Below the pieces are notes generated by a model, which made no database searches, was not told the origin of the DNA, and saw only the letters and a list, made by a program, of their open reading frames with translations. From the NCBI GenBank assembly GCA_002450295.1, contig DJYX01000213.1:1-5480 (forward strand): DNA of 5,480 bases, written 5' to 3'. Below are positions 1 through 5,393 of the stretch, in pieces (position 1 is the stretch's first letter; every line of letters begins with the position of its first letter). The DNA is from Deltaproteobacteria bacterium UBA6967. GTDB lineage: Bacteria > SAR324 > NAC60-12. A program made the position numbers and the translations under genes.

Positions 1-45
1 TGTCTGAACGACGCAACTGCGCCAACCCCGATGATTTTTGATTAA
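1..45 (+). CDS. possible 3' end of an upstream gene (partial)
   Basis: Frame 1 is open from the window edge to a TAA at 43-45 (C-terminal residues ...NDATAPTPMIFD). Frame 3 is also open, to a TGA at 39-41. The first 30 bases are visibly GC-rich and the DNA turns AT-rich at about base 35, which fits the end of a coding region. The stretch is too short to identify a product or to be sure of frame or strand, so this is only a pointer for whoever has the flanking sequence. Confidence 0.2.
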   Translation, partial: CLNDATAPTPMIFD

Positions 46-142
46 CTAATCCTTTCAATTGAAAAATATTAATCCTAACAGCACTAAAAAGTATTTGCCA
101 AAGCAAAGGATTTGGTTATCGTTAGATTTGATGAGCCTTGAA

Positions 143-169
143 TTGATCCGCTTGCGGGCGCATTATAAG
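143..169 (+). promoter_or_regulatory. weak sigma70-like promoter candidate
   Basis: TTGATC at 143-148 (4 of 6 to TTGACA) and TATAAG at 164-169 (5 of 6 to TATAAT) are separated by 15 bases, shorter than the preferred 17. The spacer is GC-rich. A transcript from it would start near 176 and soon meet the hairpin and T-run at 202-236. No gene follows directly. Low confidence because of the short spacer. Confidence 0.2.
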
Positions 170-201
170 TTCAGCTGTAAGAGAAATAGAATTCTTTTGG
201 C

Positions 202-236
202 CCCAATTTACTGAATTGGGCATAGCGGGTCTTTTT
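202..236 (+). terminator. possible rho-independent terminator
   Basis: CCCAATT (202-208) pairs perfectly with AATTGGG (214-220) around a 5-base loop. A run of five T (232-236), then GTTT, follows. The T-run begins 11 bases after the stem, which is not canonical. An alternative stem GGCCC (199-203) with GGGTC (227-231) would bring the T-run directly after the stem. It could end the upstream transcript or a short RNA from the promoter candidate at 143-169. Confidence 0.35.
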
Positions 237-323
237 GTTTCTACCCTCCCCAGGTTTGTTCTAAGTCCTGGGCAACATAAACAGTTCTTACCTTCTGCAA
301 GAGGCTTCTGATTAGGACCTGGA

Positions 324-353
324 TTGCCAGAATGCCTGTCTGGATGCGATAAT
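324..353 (+). promoter_or_regulatory. sigma70-type promoter, probably for thiD
   Basis: TTGCCA at 324-329 matches TTGACA at 5 of 6 positions and GATAAT at 348-353 matches TATAAT at 5 of 6, with an 18-base spacer. Transcription would start near 360 and give a leader of about 208 bases before the thiD ATG at 568. It is the best -35/-10 pair I found upstream of thiD. A perfect dyad lies exactly at the predicted start point (362-376). The motif match is seen; the link to thiD is inferred from position. Confidence 0.45.
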
Positions 354-361
354 AGAATAGT

Positions 362-376
362 ATTGCACGATGCAAT
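362..376. repeat. perfect dyad ATTGCA-CGA-TGCAAT
   Basis: A 6-bp inverted repeat with a 3-base spacer covers positions about +2 to +16 relative to the start predicted from the promoter at 324-353. It could be an operator for a dimeric repressor, or a small hairpin at the 5' end of the mRNA. I cannot assign it to a known regulator. Confidence 0.5.
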
Positions 377-567
377 TCAAAATAGAAAGCGACTGCAAGA
401 TTCTTTCAGGTATTTGCGCGGGTCCTTACTCAGGTAGACCCTCACCAATACAGGTAAGTGGGACTTTGGTAATACAATTCCTTCTACAGAAATACGCGCT
501 CTAAACTTCTTTTTTCAAGAAATCTCTTTTCAGTAAATCTTTAATATTTCTTTCAATTTACAAACGT

Positions 568-1374
568 ATGAAAAATTATTTTCGTACACTTACAATAGCG
601 GGCTCTGATAGCGGAGGAGGGGCAGGAATTCAAGCAGATCTGAAAACTTTTGCGGCCTTGGGATGCTATGGCATGTCCGTATTGACTGCTTTGACGGCCC
701 AAAATACTCAAAAGGTTTCTGCCATTCATGCTGTACCTCCAGATTTTATTGCTGCTCAGCTAGATGCTATCTTATCTGATCTTGGTGTCGATGTTATTAA
801 AATTGGGATGTTACACAGCCCGGAAGTAATTGAGACAGTTGCTACCAAAATAAAAGAATTTGGCGTGAGTCAATTAGTAATTGACCCGGTCATGGTTTCT
901 AAGAGTGGAGATCATCTACTCCGAGCTGAGGCTATTTCTGCATTGAAAGAAGAGTTATTGCCCTTGGCACTAATAATTACTCCTAACTTACCCGAAGCAG
1001 AGGCCTTGCTAGAAAGAGAGATTAGCGGGAACTCGGTTATTGATGCTGCAAGGGAACTTCTGCTGCAAAGTGGTACCGAGGCGGTACTTCTTAAGGGAGG
1101 GCATCAAGCTGGTCTCGAAAGCACTGATTGGTTGATCTCAAAACACGCCGAACCCATTTCTTTCAGCGCGTCAAGAGTTATTACTAAAAATGATCATGGA
1201 ACTGGCTGCACCCTCTCGGCGGCAATAGCTGCATTTTTGGCGAGAGGATTTCTTCTACCCGAAGCCATAACTCGTTCAAAGGAATACCTGACTGAAGCTC
1301 TGATCCAAGGGGCCAATTATCGCATAGGTGAGGGGCACGGCCCAGTTCATCATTTCCATCATTTTTGGTCTTGA
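568..1374 (+). CDS. thiD: hydroxymethylpyrimidine/phosphomethylpyrimidine kinase ThiD
   Basis: Cytoplasmic kinase of the ribokinase fold that phosphorylates HMP to HMP-P and then to HMP-PP, the pyrimidine substrate of ThiE. The protein has 268 residues, the usual ThiD length. Visible signatures: AGSDSGGGAGIQADLKTF near residues 11-28 (substrate-binding N terminus), AQNT at 44-47 (the Gln that contacts the pyrimidine in known ThiD), VIDPVMVSKSGDHLL at 104-118, ITPNLPEAEALL at 137-148, LLKGGH at 174-179, and DHGTGCTLSAAIAA at 209-222 with the anion-hole region and conserved Cys214. It ends in GHGPVHHFHHFW, a typical ThiD C terminus. The ATG at 568 fits the family start, but TTTACAAACGT in front of it shows no Shine-Dalgarno. 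It stands apart from the thiO operon, upstream of the riboswitch, so it is probably transcribed from its own promoter. Confidence 0.97.
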   Translation: MKNYFRTLTIAGSDSGGGAGIQADLKTFAALGCYGMSVLTALTAQNTQKVSAIHAVPPDFIAAQLDAILSDLGVDVIKIGMLHSPEVIETVATKIKEFGVSQLVIDPVMVSKSGDHLLRAEAISALKEELLPLALIITPNLPEAEALLEREISGNSVIDAARELLLQSGTEAVLLKGGHQAGLESTDWLISKHAEPISFSASRVITKNDHGTGCTLSAAIAAFLARGFLLPEAITRSKEYLTEALIQGANYRIGEGHGPVHHFHHFWS

Positions 1375-1640
1375 TTGCCTTCTTGCAAAAAAATTTGAAT
1401 GGAATTTTAGTTTATTTTTCTACACCCAACCTTACAAACTCTTTAAAAAGTCACTCTTCTTTGAGAAATTTTCAATAATTACCGTTTCAATTGCGAGATC
1501 GGTTCGAAATGGTGACAATGTACCGATTCCCATTCATAACAAGTCTAGATTTCAAATAAATTAGATAGATACTTAATCGAGAAGATCTTCGCAGGAAATT
1601 TAACTTGCTGATCGTTAATTGTTGAGTAAATTTAATTTTC
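1375..1640. other. AT-rich intergenic region between thiD and the riboswitch
   Basis: No convincing gene is present. An open frame that overlaps the end of thiD and runs on to 1564 has no homology I recognise and looks like a shadow. The only structures are an inverted repeat ATCGGT (1498-1503) / ACCGAT (1522-1527), an all-AT stem AAAATT/AATTTT (1390-1408), and a promoter-like pair just before the riboswitch at 1605-1632. No strong terminator for thiD is visible. Confidence 0.6.
1605..1632 (+). promoter_or_regulatory. candidate promoter for the riboswitch-thiO operon
   Basis: TTGCTG at 1605-1610 and TAAATT at 1627-1632 are 16 bases apart. Transcription would start near 1639, just before the first base of riboswitch helix P1 at 1641, which is the expected position for a riboswitch promoter. 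The hexamers are weak (3 of 6 and 4 of 6 to consensus), so position is the main argument. Confidence 0.35.
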
Positions 1641-1725
1641 CCGTTGGGGTGCTACTAAAGTAGCTGAGAGATGCTCGACATCAACCCACAGAACCTGATC
1701 CGGACAATACCGGCGTAGGAAACGG
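1641..1725 (+). promoter_or_regulatory. TPP riboswitch (THI element) aptamer
   Basis: The conserved THI-box core is present in order: GGGGTGC (1646-1652), CTGAGA (1664-1669), ACCC (1684-1687), GAACCTGATC (1691-1700) and GCGTAGGAAA (1713-1722). Helices can be traced: P1 CCGTT (1641-1645) with AACGG (1721-1725); P2 GGGT (1647-1650) with ACCC (1684-1687); P3 GCTAC (1651-1655) with GTAGC (1660-1664); an extra small stem GATG (1670-1673) with CATC (1679-1682); P4 CCT (1694-1696) with AGG (1717-1719); P5 CCGG (1700-1703) with CCGG (1710-1713). This RNA binds thiamine pyrophosphate and normally shuts off the genes behind it. Here it precedes thiO and the operon that follows. thiD lies upstream and is outside its reach. 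Confidence 0.96.
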
Positions 1726-1752
1726 AGTTTGATCGAGGAACTTGCTTTCTTC

Positions 1753-1789
1753 TCTTTCTCCAGACGCTAGCCTTTACTGGAGTAAAAGA
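1753..1789 (+). promoter_or_regulatory. riboswitch expression-platform hairpin hiding a ribosome binding site
   Basis: CTCCAG (1758-1763) pairs perfectly with CTGGAG (1777-1782) around a 13-base loop, and the stem can extend to about 1753/1789 with small bulges. The 3' arm contains GGAG (1779-1782), a good Shine-Dalgarno 6 bases before an ATG at 1789. No T-run follows (the next bases are C-rich), so it is not a usual intrinsic terminator; SD sequestration fits better. An alternative partner for CTCC (1758-1761) is GGAG (1724-1727), which overlaps the 3' strand of P1. That offers a weak 4-bp switch between TPP-bound and free states. The stem is seen; the mechanism is inferred. Confidence 0.5.
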
Positions 1790-1875
1790 TGTCTCCCCTC
1801 CCCCCCAAATATTTTCAAATTTCTCGTAAGCTAAGATTCCCCAGGCAGCTCTTACCACCAAAAATGAGACGATAA
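1789..1875 (+). CDS. possible 28-residue proline-rich leader peptide coupled to thiO
   Basis: The ORF starts with ATG at 1789, preceded by GGAG at 1779-1782 with a 6-base gap, the best ribosome binding site in this intergenic region. It encodes 28 residues beginning MSPLPPKYF and ending LLPPKMRR, with two Pro-Pro pairs, five other-position or paired prolines near the start and end, and many basic residues; no signal peptide or known family is evident. Its TAA (1873-1875) overlaps the thiO ATG (1875-1877) as TAATG, a typical arrangement for termination-reinitiation. thiO itself has only a weak SD, which fits dependence on this ORF. An in-frame TAA at 1783-1785 excludes a longer product. It may be a chance ORF in a C-rich leader; conservation would decide. 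Confidence 0.4.
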   Translation: MSPLPPKYFQISRKLRFPRQLLPPKMRR

Positions 1876-2852
1876 TGAGTCTCGTTTTTCAAGTCATTGG
1901 TGCTGGTGTAGCAGGTTTAAGTGTAGCTTCTGAGCTTTCGCAACGAGGGGCTCCAGTCCGGTTGTACGACCGTAATGGTCCCCCTGGCCCTCACGCCTGC
2001 TCTTGGTGGGCCGGAGGCATGCTGGCACCTTTTTGTGAAGGTGAATCAGCTGAAGAACCTGTAATGCGCTGGGGACAGCTTGCTGCAGATTGGTGGGAAT
2101 CTATGGGCGCTTCAGTAAAACGTAACGGTTCCCTGGTCCTCGCCCTAGGACGAGATCAACGAGAACTTGACCGCTTTTCACGCAGGACCCATAATCATCA
2201 CTGGCTAAATGACAACGATCTTTTAACACTTGAGCCCGAATTAGGTGGTCGATTCACCCGCGCACTATACTTTCCAGATGAAGCCCACCTTGATCCCCGA
2301 CAAGCATTAGGTGCGTTGACCCAAACCCTCCGGGAGCAAAATGTTGAAATTATAACTTCGGAAGGTCATTTCACCCAGCATGCAATCGATTGCCGTGGAC
2401 TCACAGCTCAGGATCAGCTGTCAGATCTACGTGGTGTTAAAGGCGAAATGCTTGTCTTAAGATGTCCTGAATTGACCTTCAATCGTCCCATACGCCTACT
2501 CCATCCACGAATCCCAATCTATCTCGTTCCAAGGGGGGAGGGTGTCTACATGCTTGGGGCGACGATGCTTGAGAGTAACGATCGACGCAGAGCTACTGTT
2601 CGTTCTGTACTTGAGTTACTGAGTTCCGCCTACGCACTCCACCCTGCATTTGGCGAAGCCGAAATCATCGAAATTGGTGTAGATGCCCGACCCGCGTTTC
2701 CAGACAATCTGCCGCGGCTTAGGATTCGAAACGGGATCTTATTTGTCAATGGCCTCTATCGTCATGGATTCCTATTGGCACCAACTCTTGCTCGAATGAC
2801 TGCTGACTATCTGCTCGAAAAAAAAATCCCTGAGTTTTTAGATGCAAATTAA
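1875..2852 (+). CDS. thiO: glycine oxidase ThiO (FAD-dependent)
   Basis: Cytoplasmic flavoenzyme that oxidises glycine to the imine (dehydroglycine), which ThiG uses for the thiazole ring; it replaces the radical-SAM enzyme ThiH of enterics. The protein has 325 residues. Visible: the FAD-binding GxGxxG as GAGVAGLSVASELSQRG at 9-25 with an acidic/basic end of strand at YDR 31-33; GGMLAP at 47-52; HLDPRQAL at 138-145; MLGATMLES at 226-234; and the C-terminal VDARPAFPDNLPR at 269-281 and NGLYRHGFLLAP at 292-303, where the Tyr-Arg pair matches the substrate/flavin-binding signature of DAO-family ThiO. The short form and the YRHGFLLAP motif recall alphaproteobacterial ThiO. The upstream SD is weak (GAG at 1866-1868) and can pair as GAGAC (1866-1870) with GTCTC (1879-1883) around the start codon. 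The last 11 bases overlap thiS. Confidence 0.94.
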   Translation: MSLVFQVIGAGVAGLSVASELSQRGAPVRLYDRNGPPGPHACSWWAGGMLAPFCEGESAEEPVMRWGQLAADWWESMGASVKRNGSLVLALGRDQRELDRFSRRTHNHHWLNDNDLLTLEPELGGRFTRALYFPDEAHLDPRQALGALTQTLREQNVEIITSEGHFTQHAIDCRGLTAQDQLSDLRGVKGEMLVLRCPELTFNRPIRLLHPRIPIYLVPRGEGVYMLGATMLESNDRRRATVRSVLELLSSAYALHPAFGEAEIIEIGVDARPAFPDNLPRLRIRNGILFVNGLYRHGFLLAPTLARMTADYLLEKKIPEFLDAN

Positions 2853-3039
2853 CGTGAATGGCAAACCCGCGGAAGTCAAAGAGACTAATCTGTGCAACAT
2901 TTTGAAGGAACTCGGCTACTTTGACGCTAAGGTTGCAACTGCTGTTAACGAGGTCTTTGTTCCAACTGCAGAACGTTCAAAATTAAAGCTCTCAGCTGGA
3001 GATCGGCTGGAGATTGTAGCTCCTCAACAGGGTGGTTAA
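2842..3039 (+). CDS. thiS: sulfur carrier protein ThiS
   Basis: Small ubiquitin-like (beta-grasp) protein of 65 residues that carries the thiazole sulfur as a C-terminal thiocarboxylate. It starts MQINVNGK and ends in APQQGG; the terminal Gly-Gly is the site adenylated by ThiF and then thiolated. [11 protein letters not shown] (31-41) and [16 protein letters not shown] (50-65) are typical ThiS elements. The ATG at 2842 lies inside the end of thiO (11-base overlap), with only a weak SD (TGAG at 2831-2834), so translation is probably coupled to thiO. Confidence 0.95.
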   Translation: MQINVNGKPAEVKETNLCNILKELGYFDAKVATAVNEVFVPTAERSKLKLSAGDRLEIVAPQQGG

Positions 3040-3040
3040 G

Positions 3041-3814
3041 ATGGCAAATTTTTATGGAGTTGAGTTGTCCTCTCCACTTATGCTGGGTACTTCCCAGTAT
3101 CCCTCTCCGGCAATTCTCACCGATGCCTTTCGCAACTCAAACGCAAGCGTCGCCACTGTTTCTGTTCGACGAGAAGCTGGCTTTGAAAAAGCTGGAAACT
3201 CGTTCTGGAAACTCATTCAGGAACTGGGGGTGCGGGTGCTACCAAACACTGCAGGCTGTTACTCGGTCCGTGAAGCTATTACAACTGCTCAAATGGCACG
3301 GGAATTATTCGACACCTCATGGGTCAAGTTAGAAGTAATCGGACATCCGGATACTCTCCAACCCGATCCCTTTGGTCTAGTCGAAGCAGCCAAGCTGCTA
3401 AACCAGGAGGGCTTTGATGTATTTCCCTACATGACTGAAGATCTAATCCTTGCAGAACGCCTGCTTGAGGCCGGGTGTGAGGTCCTGATGCCTTGGGGTT
3501 CCCCTATTGGAACCGGGTTAGGGCTCAATAACCTTTACGGCCTCCGAAGCTTGCGGGCTCATTTTCCAGATGTGCCCTTGGTGATTGACGCTGGCCTGGG
3601 TCTACCTAGTCAGGCTGCACAAGCGCTGGAAATGGGTTATGATGCAGTACTGCTAAATACTGCTGTCGCAAGAGCAGGTGATCCAGTGAAGATGGCTGTG
3701 GCTTTCGCACGGGCTATTGAAGCGGGACAACTTGCCTACAAAGCTGACCCGATGGAACCACGGGACATGGCAGCACCATCTACACCCGTCCTTGGAAAGG
3801 CTTTTCTCAGATGA
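3041..3814 (+). CDS. thiG: thiazole synthase ThiG
   Basis: TIM-barrel enzyme that condenses deoxyxylulose 5-phosphate, dehydroglycine (from ThiO) and sulfur from ThiS thiocarboxylate into the thiazole phosphate. I chose the ATG at 3041 (257 residues, the common ThiG length), which follows the thiS stop by one base and has AGGGTGG (3029-3035) 5 bases upstream; the frame could start at GTG 3032, inside thiS, but that would consume the SD. Visible with residues counted from 3041: [12 protein letters not shown] (11-22), SVRRE (41-45), NTAGCYS (69-75), WVKLEVIG (94-101) with Lys96, the Schiff-base lysine of the family, [13 protein letters not shown] (150-162), [19 protein letters not shown] (181-199) and [12 protein letters not shown] (204-215), which form the phosphate-binding loops. 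The tail [18 protein letters not shown] is a known ThiG ending. The gene ends in an ATGA overlap with thiE. Confidence 0.97.
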   Translation: MANFYGVELSSPLMLGTSQYPSPAILTDAFRNSNASVATVSVRREAGFEKAGNSFWKLIQELGVRVLPNTAGCYSVREAITTAQMARELFDTSWVKLEVIGHPDTLQPDPFGLVEAAKLLNQEGFDVFPYMTEDLILAERLLEAGCEVLMPWGSPIGTGLGLNNLYGLRSLRAHFPDVPLVIDAGLGLPSQAAQALEMGYDAVLLNTAVARAGDPVKMAVAFARAIEAGQLAYKADPMEPRDMAAPSTPVLGKAFLR

Positions 3815-4407
3815 ACCTGGACCGCTTTTATTTGATCATCGACCATCCAGATTGGCTCCGACGGCTTCTTCCTTTGGGTGTAAAGATGGTTCAGCTACGC
3901 TGCAAGGAGCTACCAACTGAAACTATACGGGGATATATTCGACAGTCGCTGTCGTTGTGTCGAATGCACGGCTCAATTTTAGTTGTCAATGATTTCTGGG
4001 AGTTGGCTCTCGAAGAAGGCTGTGACTGGGTTCACCTTGGGCAGGAAGATCTAGAAACAGCAGATGTGAATGCCCTAATACGCGCTGGCGTAAGGCTAGG
4101 AATAAGTACACATGACCATACAGAGTTGCAGCGAGCACTTAGTCTTAAACCACATTATGTTGCGCTCGGTCCGATCTATCCAACAATTCTCAAGCAAATG
4201 AAATGGGCTCCACAAGGATTAAAAAAGATTAGTGAGTGGAAAAAACGAATCGGTGAGATCCCACTAGTAGCGATTGGGGGTTTGACTACTGAGCGAGCTA
4301 CCGGAGTGATCGCAGCAGGCGCTGATATTCTGTCAGTTGTCACGGACGTCACTCGAAATAAAGATCCTGAGAGGCGTACGAGTGAGTGGTTGGAATTGAC
4401 CCGATGA
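3811..4407 (+). CDS. thiE: thiamine-phosphate synthase ThiE
   Basis: Joins HMP-PP (made by ThiD) with thiazole phosphate (made by ThiG) to give thiamine monophosphate and pyrophosphate. TIM-barrel protein of 198 residues, near the usual length. Signatures: QLRCKE (28-33), [20 protein letters not shown] (58-77) with Asn60-Asp61, GQED (77-80), GISTH (97-101), ALGPIYPT (118-125), [10 protein letters not shown] (128-137), LVAIGGL (152-158) and [11 protein letters not shown] (176-186). These include the diphosphate/Mg and pyrimidine contacts known in ThiE. The GPIYPT..KWAPQGL form resembles alphaproteobacterial ThiE more than the enteric form. It starts in an ATGA overlap with thiG, with GGAAAGG (3794-3800) 10 bases upstream, and ends in an ATGA overlap with thiF. 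Confidence 0.96.
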   Translation: MNLDRFYLIIDHPDWLRRLLPLGVKMVQLRCKELPTETIRGYIRQSLSLCRMHGSILVVNDFWELALEEGCDWVHLGQEDLETADVNALIRAGVRLGISTHDHTELQRALSLKPHYVALGPIYPTILKQMKWAPQGLKKISEWKKRIGEIPLVAIGGLTTERATGVIAAGADILSVVTDVTRNKDPERRTSEWLELTR

Positions 4408-5393
4408 ACCGATATGCACGCCAACAAACAGTCCCAGAGTTTGGATCAGAGGGACAACAAAAACTGCAGCATGCCAAGTTACTGGTTGTGGGTGCTGGTG
4501 GTCTAGCTTCGCCATTGCTCCAATATCTTGTTGGGGCAGGAGTTGGACAAATAACAATCGTTGACCATGACCAAGTTGATCTGTCGAATTTACATCGTCA
4601 GACACTTTTCTGCGAGACAGATCAAGGTCAACCCAAGGCCGTTGTGATGCAACGTCGACTCAGTGTTCTTAACCCGGACTCTTGTGTCGTCGCTAAAATT
4701 TGTTTCTTGGATCCTTCTAACGTTAAAGAATTGGTGAACGGTCATGATTTAATTTTGGATTGCGCTGACAGCTTTGCTGTGAGCTATGTCTTGTCAGACG
4801 AATGCAAATCCCGAAAAATCCCCATGATCAGCGCTTCCGTACTAGGTTTGTTCGGGTATGTAGGGGTGTTCTGTGGGAACGGCCCCTCACTGAGAGCAGT
4901 TTTTCCCGAACTGCCTACACGATTGGGCAATTGTGCTGTTAATGGTGTACTGGGGCCTGTGGTGGGCACATTAGGCTCTCTACAAGCCCAGCTGACAATA
5001 GCCTTGTTGATTGGCCAGAAACCATCACCACTTAGTAAGCTGATTACTTTTGATGCCAACACCTTTCGCTTTGGGGGCTTTAGTTTTTTTGATGCTCCCG
5101 AACCATTGGTAAATCCTCATTTTATTGCCCCTAATCAAATTCTCCCAGACGATTTGGTGATAGATCTTCGATCTTCTGAGGAAGCTGGGTTGGTAATGCC
5201 TACCGCACTGCGATTAGATGTAGCTCAAATTAAGAATTTGAAGTTGTGTCACGATATTGACAGACGCGTTGCTCTGTGTTGTCGCTCTGGCTTGAGATCA
5301 TGGCAGGCTGCTGAAATCCTCGCTCAAATATGGTCAGGACAAATTGTCCTTGTCGCACTGGGCGATTCACCCCCCTTGGAGAAATTCCTATGA
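4404..5393 (+). CDS. thiF: ThiF-type ThiS adenylyltransferase with C-terminal rhodanese-like domain
   Basis: E1-like enzyme that adenylates the Gly-Gly end of ThiS so that sulfur can be loaded. I start it at ATG 4404 (329 residues), which forms ATGA with the thiE stop and begins with the family motif MNRYARQ; an in-frame GTG at 4386 is less likely. Residues 1-225: ATP-binding VVGAGGLASPL (28-38), IVDHDQVDLSNLHRQ (52-66), QPKA (76-79), DCADSF (119-124), and NCAVNGVLGPVVGTLGSLQAQ (176-196), where Cys177 aligns with the catalytic Cys of E. coli ThiF. The two CxxC zinc pairs of classic ThiF/MoeB are absent: SLRA (162-165) and DAPEPLVNPH (230-239) stand at those places. Residues about 247-329 look like a rhodanese domain: DDLVIDLRS (249-257) and LCCRSGLRS (291-299), with Cys293 as the probable persulfide cysteine. 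The fusion could both activate ThiS and deliver sulfur. Confidence 0.9.
   Translation: MNRYARQQTVPEFGSEGQQKLQHAKLLVVGAGGLASPLLQYLVGAGVGQITIVDHDQVDLSNLHRQTLFCETDQGQPKAVVMQRRLSVLNPDSCVVAKICFLDPSNVKELVNGHDLILDCADSFAVSYVLSDECKSRKIPMISASVLGLFGYVGVFCGNGPSLRAVFPELPTRLGNCAVNGVLGPVVGTLGSLQAQLTIALLIGQKPSPLSKLITFDANTFRFGGFSFFDAPEPLVNPHFIAPNQILPDDLVIDLRSSEEAGLVMPTALRLDVAQIKNLKLCHDIDRRVALCCRSGLRSWQAAEILAQIWSGQIVLVALGDSPPLEKFL

Larger units (their letters stand above)
46..567. other. long non-coding region upstream of thiD
   Basis: I find no credible gene in these 522 bases on either strand. What can be seen: a promoter-like pair at 143-169; a hairpin followed by a T-run at 202-236; a 6-bp inverted repeat CCCAGG/CCTGGG at 249-254 and 267-272; a good sigma70-type promoter at 324-353; a perfect dyad at 362-376; and a small hairpin GGGTC/GACCC at 420-441. 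The last 60 bases before thiD are AT-rich and contain no Shine-Dalgarno. I did not recognise any tRNA, riboswitch core or known structured RNA family here. Confidence 0.6.

Noticed and set aside
46..567. CRISPR array, insertion sequence or tRNA in the upstream region
   Set aside because: The short repeats (for example three CAGGTA) are only 6 bases and irregularly spaced; no transposase remnant, terminal inverted repeats or tRNA fold were found.
1390..1420. AAAATT/AATTTT stem followed by a T-rich stretch, as terminator of thiD
   Set aside because: The stem is only A-T pairs with a 7-base loop and the T-run is broken and distant, so it would be too weak.
1501..1512. GGTTCGAAAT, similar to a tRNA T-loop
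   Set aside because: No acceptor stem, D-arm or anticodon arm can be drawn around it.
1328..1564. Open frame overlapping the end of thiD on the + strand
   Set aside because: It starts inside thiD in another frame, has no good ribosome binding site, and its sequence is the Phe/Ser/Ile-rich type expected from AT-rich non-coding DNA.
1655..1861. Reverse-strand open frame across the riboswitch
   Set aside because: It covers the TPP aptamer and C-rich leader, whose conservation is explained by RNA structure, and its protein resembles nothing I recognise.
3032..3040. GTG at 3032 as the start of thiG
   Set aside because: It would lie in the end of thiS and within the likely SD; ATG 3041 gives the normal family length and a well-placed SD.
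4386..4403. GTG at 4386 as the start of thiF
   Set aside because: The family starts at MNRYARQ, which the ATGA overlap at 4404 provides, in line with the other junctions of the operon.
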